64,000 nt of DNA from Inonotus obliquus. Lineage: Eukaryota; Basidiomycota; Agaricomycetes; Hymenochaetales; Hymenochaetaceae. Below the pieces are notes generated by a model. The model worked only from the letters and a program-made list of their open reading frames with translations. It made no database searches and was not told the DNA's origin. The position numbers and the translations under genes are program-made. Below are positions 21,800 through 33,013 of the stretch, piece after piece. The stretch spans positions 496,001-560,000 of the forward strand of contig JAJHTX010000010.1 of NCBI GenBank assembly GCA_032164295.1, written 5' to 3'. Position 1 is the first letter of the stretch. Every line of letters begins with the position of its first letter.

Positions 21800-23831
21800 A
21801 TGCCCTCGATGCTCAAGTTCAGGCATATTACTTTCCGCTTCGCTAGAGCAGAGTCAAAAGCCCCTTACTTCTCGTTTTCGACGCGAAAATACTCTACCTT
21901 GAATCCAGACCATGACACAATTATCCACATTGCACGGGCAAATGCATACCGTTTCGGACAGGCAAATACGAAATATGAACCCGTTTTCAAGGATATTGAA
22001 TGGACCGTCAAGGAGGGAGAAAGCTGGGCTATCGTAGGCCCTGCTGGCAGTGAGAAGTCGGATTTCTTTAGCGTGCGCATTCCATTCGTTACTTTCTCGA
22101 CTCAGCGCAGGCCATACTAGATCCGCTGAGATTGTCTGTTTATCATCCAGATTCTAATGGGCTACATGCGCCTCTCCCCGTCACCCCCTAAGGGCATCTA
22201 TCCGTTCCTCTCTGCGAGAGATCCCCCGATTGACGTGCACAAGGCGATCTCACACGTCTCTTTTACATCTCGACCATCCTTCTCTGCCTCCTTCACTGCA
22301 CCTTCGCTCTCTGCTTCGGGTGGATTCTTCGACTATACAGCTCGCTATGGTGCAATGCGTGATGAGCTCAAGGCGACGTTGCGCGAGACGCTTTTCTCAC
22401 AAGACAGTATTGACAGGAGCAGAGACGGAAGGGAGAGAAGAGACGGATCGGATGAAGTGGAAGAAGTAGTGGGTAGACTTGACCTGAAAGAGTTGATGGA
22501 CCTCCCGTTTATTGTTCTGAGCAATGGCCAGACTCGTCGCGCGAGGATTGCAAGAGCGTTGCTCGGGAGACCGGAGCTTCTTTTACTAGATGAACCATTG
22601 AGTATGTTTACCCTTCTATTCGCTCTAGTAGGGTCTTGTGCTCATGATGACTTGGATTCTTCGTTCGTGCTACTGTAGCTGGTCTCGATCCGTCTCATAG
22701 AGCACAGCTTACCTCCCTGTTGCACGATCTCCACTCGTCACGCAAACCTCGCATTCTGATTTCACTCCGCCCCCAAGATCCCCTGCCGGATTGGATTACT
22801 CATGTTGCTCTTGTGGATGGGCAGAATGTACGGACTCAAGCAATCGGAAAAGGCTCCGCGCCTTTGAATGTCTTCGTCTCTCGTGTAAGTCAGAAGGAGG
22901 GCTCATGGAAGAGTGACAAAACACGAGAGAATACCCATCAGGGAATCAAGGAGAAGGAGCGAAAGAAGTTGGTCGCGATGAAGAACGTGAACGTGAAGTA
23001 TCACGATAGGCATGTACGGCTGAGTCCTTGATCTTCCTTGAAGGCACAAAAATGATTTTCAATGCGTTGCTCACATTCCTGCTAGGTACTGAAGAATATA
23101 GACTGGACGATACGCGAAGGCGAGAAATGGCATCTGCAAGGGTCTAATGGTATGTCAAAATGCTATTTACTCCCGTCATCCCTGCCCTAGAAAAAATCTC
23201 CGCAGGCTCAGGTAAAACAACTCTACTTTCCCTCCTCACCGGCTCGCACCCCCAGTCTTATACACAATCCCCTCCCGTATCCCTTCTCCAACTCTTCTCT
23301 CTCCCTCGGCGCCTCCAGCCCACCGTAACACTCCAACGTCTGATCGGGCATGTCAGCCCTGAGATTTTCTCTGCTTTTCCCAGGGGAGGTGGAAATGGAG
23401 GGATGACAGTGAAAGAGGTGGCTGGGACAGGCTTTGAGGGTGTATTTTCGTATCGGAAATTGCCGCCGGAGCAGGATAGGAGAGCCGAGGAGGTCATATC
23501 AGCTCTGGCTCCTCCATACTCTTCTTCATCCTCTGGGAACTCTATTTGGAAGGAATTCGCATCGATGAGATTCGGCTCCCTCCCACCCGGACAGCAATCA
23601 CTCGTACTTCTCCTTCGTGCGCTCGTCTCGCGTCCCCCTTTGCTCATCCTTGACGAACCCTTCGCGGGTATGGATTCTCGTATGATCACTGCTGTCAAGC
23701 GGTATTTAAGAGAGGAGTTGGATGAAAGAACGAGTGTTGTTTTTGTTAGCCATTGGGAGGATGAGGTGCCGTGGGCTGCTGATGATGTGAGGAGAATTAG
23801 GCTTGTCGAAGGGGAAGCTGTTGTTAGCTAG
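21800..23831 (+). CDS. Tandem-NBD ABC ATPase (ModF/YDR061W-like), no membrane domain, 582 aa
   Basis: Five exons (21800-22072, 22151-22601, 22679-23013, 23086-23149, 23206-23831) give 582 codons. Two nucleotide-binding domains follow each other without membrane segments. NBD1 has a degenerate Walker A, GPAGSEKS (80-87), where Glu replaces the usual Gly. Its signature is LSNGQTRRARIARALL, its Walker B LLLLDEPLTGLD, and it has no H-loop His (ISLRPQDPLP). NBD2 is canonical: GSNGSGKT (372-379), a PPGQQSLVLLLRAL signature, LLILDEPFAGMD and H-loop VSHWEDE. The arrangement resembles the ModF-like soluble ABC proteins of fungi, whose function is poorly known. One catalytically dead and one active site would fit asymmetric ABC ATPases. 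Thr/Ser/Gly-rich stretches enlarge NBD2. It sits between an NLR remnant and an NLR gene. Confidence 0.82.
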
Positions 23832-24506
23832 TGGCTGGAAAGGCTGCAGAATAAATCAAGGTGGAAAAATTAGGCTCACTGCATTGGTGATGCTGGAAGA
23901 TGCCTAGTGAACAACATGGTCAAAAAACGAGTTGATGTCCCAGGTCAAGGCGGCTCAGCCCACTCGCGCTCAGTCCCTGTAATACTCGAGGCTCCTTCTG
24001 CTGCCTGTGCGCCCGACTGAAGATTGATTACTCTTCCGAGTCATATTGCACATCAAGAAAACTGTGTTCGACTCCTTTATGCGTGACAACCCATGGCTCA
24101 GGGCATCGAGGCAGATTTACCGAATCTCTGTCCGTTGTTGTCGTGCTGAAGGGACCGATATTGTCGGACCTAAGATAGTTAAGCGCCATGGATGTAGCTT
24201 CATTACATAATATACTGCTCAGCTGCAATTAATTCTTCAAGAGTTGCATTCCTCCGCTCCTGGATCCTCTTCGACAACCTCAGTGTATCGTTCCTGAAAT
24301 CGATAAAGGATCTGCCACTGGATCAAGAACGTGCAAAAAAACTACACTACGAAATATACGTGAATTCGAAACGGTAGACGCCAATGAATCCAATCAACAT
24401 GTCCTCGTGCATCAGCGTTACTGATGCTTCCCTTCGCTGCCCGGCGCTGGGTATAAAGCGAGGGAGATGCAATACGCATTGCGAATACTCTTGACTCTGC
24501 CCCATC
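23832..24506. other. Intergenic; promoter of NLR gene 1
   Basis: A minus-strand frame at 24028-24228 has no recognisable features. A TATA box for the NLR gene lies near the end. Confidence 0.5.
24452..24457 (+). promoter_or_regulatory. TATA box of NLR gene 1
   Basis: TATAAA in GGGTATAAAGCG, 55 bases before the ATG at 24507. NLR gene 2 has TATAAG at 53582, 52 bases before its ATG. Confidence 0.5.
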
Positions 24507-27500
24507 ATGTCTACCCAAAGGTACTACTCCCTGGAAGGTTGGCCAAGCTCTCACTCCACTATGCTCATCTCGTCTGACATCCTTCTAGTTGTTCGTGTCG
24601 AAGGCACCAAGAAGAAGGCAAAGGAACCCCCTACTTTTGTTCAAGTCGAGATCTCCAAGACCGTTCATGAGACGGGACACATCGATAACAAAGGAGTCCC
24701 CGCTTGGAACGCCACTTTCACGTTGTGAGCGTTGGCCTCGACATTCTCTAATAAATAGCTATCTGCTAATCTCTGCCCAGTTCTCACCTGGACATCTCCG
24801 AGAGCTTTCATGTTAGCTTGCGGCAGCAAAGAAAAGGAGTGTCTCTTGACGATTATCGAAACATTGGTCTAGGGGACATCAAAGTCGCAGACTTAGTGCA
24901 AAATGCTGATGTTGACAGTGAGTCTTAAGCACACTATAAGACCCATTGTTGATATATTCAACCAGGTCGTCGGCTACGCCTTGACCCCGGGCCCGCCGGC
25001 GCTGTGTATCTGCGTCTCAAGGAGCTGTCCGTGTCTGATCGCGTTGACAGGGCTGGTGCCCATGTTAAATTGGCAGAGAGGAGCGTTAAACGGGTCAAGA
25101 CGGCACACGATGGGGCTCAATATACGATGGGTGTGGTCGGGTCTGTTGTTGATGCCCTGGACGACATTGTCAAAGTTATCGACGAAATTACGAAGGTTCG
25201 TATTTCCTCGGTTTTGGCTGTCGTTCGCTGGGACCCACATCTTATCTTAGCTGCATCCACTCCTTGAATTGTCGTGGAAAGTGATCTCGGTGTTGTATAA
25301 AGTACGTGATGCTTGCGGCAATACTATCAACCTAACTCTTTCTCTTCAGGTCGTATCGTCTCAGTTCGAAACCGATTCAACGCTTCTGGAGATGGTGGAG
25401 AGGATGAGAGAAGCGTTCAGTTTCATCGAAACTGCCAGGGACTTGGAGGATAGAACGAAGGGACTGAAGCCTCAAATCATGAAACTGCTTGGTGTGACCA
25501 TCGAGTGTTCCCGATTTGTGCAAGAGTATGCCTCGCATAATTTTTTCGGTCTGTTTCCTTCCCTTTTGCTCTTGGACGCTGAATAATGTTTTTCCAAGGT
25601 CGAATCTTTCAGTGGGACGCCGGTAAAAAGATAAAGCACTACACCGAACGTTTCGCTGCTTATAAAAAGGAGGTGAATTATGCTGTTGCCTTGAATGTGG
25701 CCAAAGGGCTCGATGCCTTAGGTATGTACCTTCGTTCGATACAACGCGAACTGTGCTAGAATGTCAAACAGAAGCGCGAAATATATTGGATACACTAATG
25801 GCCAAACTGGATGTGTCCAAGCTACCTGGTCTCCCTCGATGTCATAAAAATACTCGTGTAAAACTTCTTGACGATATCAAGAAGAGACTTTTATCGGGTT
25901 CAGGGCGAAACATGGTTTGGCTCACTGGTGCGGCTGGATCCGGCAAGAGTACTATTGCAATGACGATCTCGGACATATGTGACGAAAGGCGCTGTCCCGC
26001 TGCCTATTTGTTCTTCGAACGTGGAAAGGACGGGCATGTTTCTGCCATTCGAGCGATTGCTGACAGACTGGCAACCACTCACGAATCCATCAGGCCGTAT
26101 ATCGTCTGTGCTATCAAATTGAACCCAAACATCACGGGAAGCACGCTCAGGACGCAGTTCGAGAAGTTGCTCTTGGAGCCGCTTCAAGCCGCTGCGCCCA
26201 CGTTAGACAAACCCGTGACCATCGTCTTCGACGCTTTGGATGAGAGCGGTCCAGGAGGGGAACGAGACGAGCTTGTACAACTACTAAAAACCGAATTCAG
26301 TAAACTTCCGCCAAAGATTCGAACCCTTGTTACCACTCGACCGGAAAACGACATAATTAATGGTCTTCAGTCGACAAAGCATATCCATCGTATTGAACTC
26401 AGCCATCAAACAAAGGACAGCAAGAACGACGTTTCACGATACATCAGGCAAGAATTGATGAAGGCTGTCGATCAACAAACCCCGGCTAACTGGACATGGG
26501 ATGACATTACCCGGGTTCTCTCTGACGCCGCAGATGGTCTTTTTATATGGGCTTCTACGGCAGTCAAGATGGTTCGCGGTTCCCTCGAGCCAGTGAAGAA
26601 GCTCGAAGAACTTCTGGACAACGTACGGTCGGTTGGAGGCGGTATCGATAATCTGTACTTGACTGTGCTGGAGCAGTCGAGGATACCTTGGGAGGAGTCA
26701 AATTACAGAGACATATTTGCAAATGTTCTAGGAACTATTCTGTTTGCGAAGGAGGCGCTGCCGAGCAGTGCCATTGCCGCTCTTCATGATTTAAGAGAAG
26801 ACACCGTGAACAACATTCTCAATCGCTTAACCTCTGTGCTGTCCCAATGGCCCGGGAAGCCCGTTCGACTCCATCACGCATCCTTTGCCGACTACTTGAC
26901 TAAGCGGTCCCACGGTAAACCGTGGCGCATAAGCAAGGATGGCCAAAGGGACATCATCGTTAAGCGCTGCTTCGACATCATGGGGGAGAAGTTGCGATTC
27001 AACATATGCAACATTCCAACGTCGTTCCTCCGTAACGATGACGTCGCAGAACGTTTCCGTCGTGTAGCCCCCGGTGCGTTGCGCGATGTCTGCATGAAGG
27101 TGCCGGTCAGTGGATCTCTCCATTTCAGTATCACGTTCATTGATTTTCTGATTTTCATTTAGTCAAGCCGAACGGAGCTTTCGTCCTTCTTGTGGTCCGC
27201 GTACAGAATGGCCAACATTTTTGCAAACCCGATGTCGCAAAGTGTTCCCCACATTTACCTCTCCGCGATTTCTCTTTGGCAGAATGAATCACGCGTCGCC
27301 GACCATTACTCAAAAACTCATCCTGTTGTTCGTGTGCATCGAGTAGGAAAGAAGATACCGGCGCCATGCATGAAAATCTTACATGAGCGTTCTAACGTCT
27401 GGTCGGTTGCATTTTCCCCTGATGGGAAGCGTGTTGTATGCGGCTGTGAGGATCGAATGATTCGTATCTGGGATCCGGACAGCGGCGAGCTTGTCGCAGG

Positions 27501-29454
27501 GCCGTTCAAAGGGCATGAGGACCGGATAACATCAGTCGCATATTCACCTGATGGAAAACATATAGTGTCCGGCTCTCACGATAAAACAATTCGCATCTGG
27601 GATGCGAACAGTGGCAAACCCGTCGCAGGCCCGTTCAAGGGCCACAACAACTGGATAACGTCAGTCGCATATTCGCCCGATGGAAAGCACATCGTGTCCG
27701 GCTCCGTCGACAAAACAATCCGCATATGGGCTGCGGACAGCGGCAAACCGGTTGGACGTCCGTTCAAGGGACATGGTAAGCGGGTAACATGCGTCGCTTA
27801 TTCGCCCGATGGAAAGCGTATTGCGTCCGGCTCTTTCGACCAAACGATATGTATTTGGGATACGGTTAGCGGCGATATGGTTGTCGGTCCACTCAAAAAG
27901 CACACTGATGTAGTGACATCGGTCGCATACTCGCATGACGGAAGGCGTCTTGTGTCTGGCTCCGAGGATAGAAAGATATGCGTCTGGGATGTAGACAACG
28001 GCAAGCTTATTGCAGACCCAATCACGATAGGAAGTGCTGAGCGGATATCATCTGTTGCACTTTCGCCCGATGGAAGGCATGTCGCGTCCGGCTCTCTCCG
28101 GATCCGCATCTGGGACTTGAACAATGGCAAACTTGTCGCAGGACCCTTCAAGGGACATACTGAGCGGATCACATCGATCGTGTATTCCCCCGATGGCAAG
28201 CGTCTCGTGTCCTGTTCTTACGATAAAAAAATCCGTGTCTGGGATCCGGACAGCGGCAAGCTTGCTGCAAGCCAGTTCGTGAATCATACAGCTTGGATAA
28301 GATCAGTCGCATTTTCACCCAATAGAAAGCTTATAGCGTCTGGCTCTCAAGACAAAACAATCCGCCTTTGGGACGCAAACAGTGGCAAGCCCGTCACAGA
28401 CCCGTTCAGGGGTCATACTGACTTCGTAACGTCGGTGGCATACTCGCCCGATGGAAAGCGTCTCGTGTCCGGCTCTGCCGATAAAACAATCCGCGTATGG
28501 AAAGCGGACGTCAGCAAAGCGGAGACTGACAAGTTCATCATGGAGTTCACAGGTCATACCAAAGCGGTTACAGCGGTTGCATACTCGACTGATGCAAAGT
28601 ATATCGTATCTGGCTCTGAGGATGCAGAAATCCGGATATGGGATGCGAACAGCGGCAAGCTTGTTGCGGGTCCCCTCAAGGGACACACTGATCGGATAAC
28701 ATCTGTCGCGTATTTGCCTAACAGAAAGCGTGTCGTGTCCGGCTCTCGCGATAAAACGATACGGATCTGGGATACGGAGAGTGGGAAACTCGTCGGTGCT
28801 CCGTTCGAGGGTCATACTAGTGGAGTTGCAGCGATTTCATGTTCGTTGGATGGAAGACGTATCGTATCCGGCTCCGTCGATAAAACAATCCGTGTCTGGG
28901 ATGCGGATCGTGGTAACCTTGTCGCAGGCCCTTTTGTGGGACATACCGCCCGCATCAGATCAGTCTCACTTTCACCCGATGCAAAGCATATCGTGTCCGG
29001 CTCTTACGATAAAACCATTCGTGTCTGGGATGCGGAGAGCGGCAAGCTTGTTGCCGGTCCGTTCACGGGTCATACTGAGGCAGTAACGGCAGTTGCATAT
29101 TCGTCCGATGGAATGCGTTTCGTGTCCGGGTCGGCGGATGTAACGATCCGGGTTTGGGAATTAGCACCGGTCGCCCATGTGGGGAGTCATGGAACGAAAG
29201 AGCAGCGTGTATTTTCGAATTGGAAGATACGTTGGGACGGATGGGTCGTCGGTGCAGGAGGTGAATTACTAGCGTGGATTCCGGAGGACATGCGTGGATC
29301 CCTTTGGCGACCGCAGAACACTGCTTTCTTCAGTTGCCAGTTTTCGTTAAGACTGGATTTTGAGAAGTCCCCTCTAAGTGAGGATTGGTGTAAAGGTTTC
29401 CCCCGTCAGAGAAACCCTACTTCCAAAGTTAACGGTAGAGATCGAGGTCGATAG
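24507..29454 (+). CDS. NLR-like STAND protein 1: C2-like, helical, NACHT, 14 WD40 repeats, 1514 aa
   Basis: Nine exons (24507-24537, 24589-24724, 24781-24917, 24966-25195, 25251-25301, 25350-25548, 25599-25721, 25760-27105, 27163-29454) give 1514 codons. Residues 1-100 have a C2-like pattern with PAWNATFTF. Residues 100-300 are helical (HPLLELSWKVISVLYK). NACHT has Walker A GAAGSGKS (359-366) and Walker B VFDALDE (460-464). The last exon encodes 14 WD40 repeats of 43 residues, enough for two seven-blade propellers, and ends with a tail DGWVVGAGGELLAWIPED. Fungal NACHT-WD40 proteins act as intracellular sensors in non-self recognition and programmed cell death; ligand and effector are unknown here. 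Compared with gene 2 it lacks 59 codons between NACHT and WD40. Exon 1 choice rests on phase and on the matching 31-nt exons of the sister loci. Confidence 0.85.
27390..29165 (+). repeat. Array of 129-bp WD40-coding repeats (14 units)
   Basis: The NLR 1 WD40 exon is a direct tandem repeat at DNA level, with unit length close to 129 bases (43 codons) and recurring blocks such as GTGTCCGGCTC followed by GATAAAACAATCCG. Units differ most at positions before and after the Gly-His pair, which lie on the propeller surface. Confidence 0.8.
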
Positions 29455-30684
29455 TCCTTTGTATGACTATGAAGTATTGTTTTCCCTTCACCCGTGGTCA
29501 ACTCGGGGCCACTCATTTTAGACAATTCTGATACCAAAGCTCCTCCTCCCGCTGCACTATACCATCCCTCGTCGCAACATACACGTTCTCTTGGATGTTT
29601 CGCAGAGTGCAATCATGTATGTCGTAGTTTTTTGGGGGTTCGCTTACTATACTATCAATGTACTTACGTGGTACAACCCCTTTCCTTTCCTGCAACCTTG
29701 AAAGATCTTTCCCCTATTTGTAGGAAGTCAAGCAGGCTACAGTAGTAGTACTGGTAACTTTGTTGTAGTATAGTGCATAGTTTTTCATTACAGTCTGGGA
29801 GGGGGGGGAGCTTGTCTTTCTTCCACTGGCGATTCGAAGTTGGCTTGATGCCATGTAAGCTTCACCCTATTGTACAGACGTACGTACCTCACCTCAAGAA
29901 TAAAGGTTGTAACTTGTATGGCTATATTGTACAATTATCCTTATGCAGAATGTGCAGATATAACATGAATGTAGTGTGCGCTGACGGTGATACAAGAGAC
30001 GATAGAGAAGAGAAGAGAGGGGGCTTGAAATCTTCGGAGGGAGGGTTTAGTAATGGAATAATAATAAACAAAGTTCCGTTCCGCGACACACGACGAAAAT
30101 AAATCAACCACTGGCAGATAGATGGGGATATACATGAACATGAACATGAACAATAAATAGTGCAGAATACGACGGAATGAGAATGGGAGGGAGGGTCCAG
30201 AGTGCAGAGTGGGGAGAGTCTTATGAATGAGTCTTCCAAGATATTTCCTAGTATCCTGGGTATGATTTCATCCGAATGCAAAACGCAAAATGCAGAACCA
30301 AGTCCGAGATAAGAAATAAGAAACGGAGGAAGAAAGGGAGGGAGGGAGAAGACGGAAATTTGAAAAGGGGATTGGGATTGGGATCGGAGAATGACTACAG
30401 AATAAAGTTACGTGGAAGTTTAAACTGTGCAGCATGTTGATAAAGTTTTCATTGCGATGTGGGATGTGGGATGAGGGAATGTATTTAGTTGGAATTGCAG
30501 AGTGAACAATGCAGGGGATGAATGACGGGTAGAAAAGATGACGAGGAAGGGGAAGATGATAGCATGAGATAGCAAAATCGACCGACTCAACCCAAACACC
30601 AAACATAAAAGATGCGAATCCAAACTAGCTCCTCGAGATACTCCCGAGCGCCGGACCTTCAACCCTCAAAACTCAACCTCAACC
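29455..30684. other. Intergenic between convergent genes
   Basis: No coding frame with support. 29990-30060 and 30320-30380 are purine-rich. The stretch next to 30684 should hold the 3' UTR of the guanylyltransferase gene. Confidence 0.5.
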
Positions 30685-33013
30685 TCAAAGCACACCCTTC
30701 CACCCACTCTCCTTAGCCCTCTTCACAAGTCTCTTGACTTCCTGAGACCTAGCACGAGTAGTAACCATCAACGCATCGGGCATATCAACAATAACCAGAT
30801 CGTCTACTCCTAGACAAGCAATTAGTCGTCCTGACCCTGGTATGACTATTCCTCCCGCCGCTTGTTCCGTTAACACTATTGTATCGAGAAAAAAAAAGAG
30901 TAGCGTTAGCATGAATCGAGCAGGTAGAGTTGACCGAAAAGGTAGAAAAGAAAACGCACCTAATCCATGATCCCCCAAAACCTTGGGACAATTCAGCTCC
31001 GCAGGCAACATCTCTGACAACGAAGAAAAATCACCAACATCATCCCAACCAAAAGTAGCAGGTATAACAGCTACACGTCCTTCAGCTGCTGCTGGTTCGG
31101 CTACCGCGTTATCTATAGCAATTTTTTCAAGGGATGACCAGATTTCTTCGATTCTTTGACGTTTGTGGGCGTCGAGGGGTTGAAAGTAGGATTGGGATCC
31201 TCTGGACGACGATGAGGATGAGGAGGCGGAGGAGGGAGAGGGAGAGGATGAAGTGGAGGAGGGGGAAGAGGAGCTTGGTGCGTCCCATAATTCCGCAATC
31301 TCCATAAGGCCATCGTACAACTCCGGTTTATACTCCTTCAAAAGCTCCATCAAAAACGTCGCCCTAGTAACGAACATCCCAGCATTCCACCTATAATTCC
31401 CCGTGTTAAGATAACTAGCCGCAGTCCTCGCATCAGGTTTCTCCTTGAAGCTCCCCACAAGTCTAGCATTGGGAGCATTCTCCAATCCTAAACTCTCCCC
31501 TAACCTTACATAACCAAATCCTGTTGCGGGGTTTGAAGGTGCTATACCAATAGTAACGAGATATCCAGGTGTATTGGAGCGAGCAACTTCAACTGCTTCG
31601 GCTACTGCTGAAATAAAGGCGTCGGTACCGGAAATCATATGATCCGCCGCGAAAGATCCTATTATTGCTTCTGGATCCCTTCGTGAGAGTATGGCTGCTG
31701 CCAAACCAATTGCAGCCATACTATCTTTCGGTCCAGGCTCGATGAACAAGTTATGTGAATCGAGTTCGGGAAGTTGGTCGAGGATGGATTGAGCATGTGA
31801 AGGACCGGCTACGACTGTTGTTCGTGAAGGACTTGAAAGCGGAACGAGTCGATCCCATGTTTTTTGTATCAGAGAACGTCCGCAAAGGTTAACGTCGAGC
31901 AAGAACTTCGGATGGTTTTCACGTGAAAGTGGCCATAACCGTGTACCAGCTCCACCTGCTGGGATCACCACATAAAACCCTGGTATCTCTCGTTCGGTAT
32001 TATGATGCAGCTGCGCAGTTGTTAGACGCTCGGAAATCGGAGATGGAACGCAGAGTAAAGGTGGCGAGGGAATTCGATGTTGGTATGGGAGTGGAAGTGT
32101 TGTTAAGAATGGAGATTTGTTGCTTCGTGGCTTCGGGGAATTTTGAGGAGGAGTGTGGCGTCCATTTTCTCCGTGATGGTGGAAATGACCGTTTGCAAGA
32201 TATCCGTTCTTCAAGGTCATAAGGTCAGAAAATCAGAAATGGTAAGTCTGAGGGAACACACCACTTGACCATCCTTGACCAGCCGCTCCAGATTAGCATT
32301 CGCAATCCTAAGTTCAGCACATTGCTGCCGAAGTTCCGTGATTTCGCTGTGCTGAAATTAAGAAGGAAGTTATAAGCAAGAACGGCAATACGTTAAAACG
32401 TGCGAAGAGAATATGCGGTTACAGAATACGCAGAAGCGCTTAAGATGACGAAGTGTGGGATTCAGAGCCCAGTATGGTAGCTTCGTGCTCTACGTTACAC
32501 GAAGGCGGGAATGAGCAGGGATGCAGAGCGAAAGCCTCCTGATCCAAGTTGTCCCCTAAAGGAAGGGTAAAGTGATTCGAGGAGCTCCATTGCGTTTCGA
32601 GGAGTTGCTCCTGAGCCTGTAGATAGCAGCAGGTGATTTCCGGAACTTGCCATGTCCACACCTAGAGAAAAGAAGCGGGTGTGCTTCTTTTGATCCGCTT
32701 CTCGGAGTCAAGATCATGCGTCATATCCTCCCGTCCACAGAAATATTCCCTATAGCTTCCAGGTCGTCGACGATATTCATACCATTCGTCCATCCGCACG
32801 CACCTTCATGAGAACACACACACTCACAACACCCGATCCATCCCATCCAAACCAACAGACAATGCAAACAAGAGACAGACGACTCACAGATTTCTGAACG
32901 GTATCCATGATCCTCTCAAACATAGACTCGACACTCAAAGGTGCCACCATACTCGTCTGCTTAAGCGACGCGGACGGGACATGACCAAACGAAGATGAAG
33001 GCGGAAACGACAT
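30685..33013 (-). CDS. Bacterial-type mannose-1-phosphate guanylyltransferase with N-terminal coiled coil, 550 aa
   Basis: Preferred model has four minus-strand exons: 33013-32888, 32351-32265, 32208-30960 and 30875-30685, 550 codons. The catalytic part starts with VVIPAGGAGTRLWPLSREN, the nucleotidyl-transferase signature, and has the metal-binding-like SFAADHM, FKEKPDARTAASYL, YRWNAGMF and FGWDDVGDF blocks of ManC-type enzymes, which make GDP-mannose from mannose-1-phosphate and GTP. Fungal housekeeping enzymes are of another type, starting with a GGYGTRLRPLT-like motif; this one resembles actinobacterial proteins. A Ser-rich stretch of about 30 residues interrupts it at 31180-31265. The first two exons add about 71 residues with a leucine-rich coiled coil (HSEITELRQQCAELRIANAN) and join in phase through a weak donor (CAA|GTGGTG). 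The alternative is a separate start at 32220, giving 483 aa. Confidence 0.7.
32352..32887 (-). other. Long (536 nt) intron 1 of the guanylyltransferase gene
   Basis: It runs from donor GTGAGT at 32887 to acceptor TTTCAG at 32352. The stretch 32575-32662 is shared with 34425-34525, so the intron has received or donated a repeat. A 73-codon open frame (32440-32661) inside it shows no conservation signal. Confidence 0.5.

Noticed and set aside
24028..24228. 66-codon minus-strand ORF before NLR 1
   Set aside because: No recognisable domain; start codon is not supported and nothing indicates splicing.
27661..28815. Long minus-strand ORFs antisense to the WD40 exon
   Set aside because: A periodic repeat of 129 bases (divisible by three) holds antisense frames open; the sense frame has clear WD40 structure.
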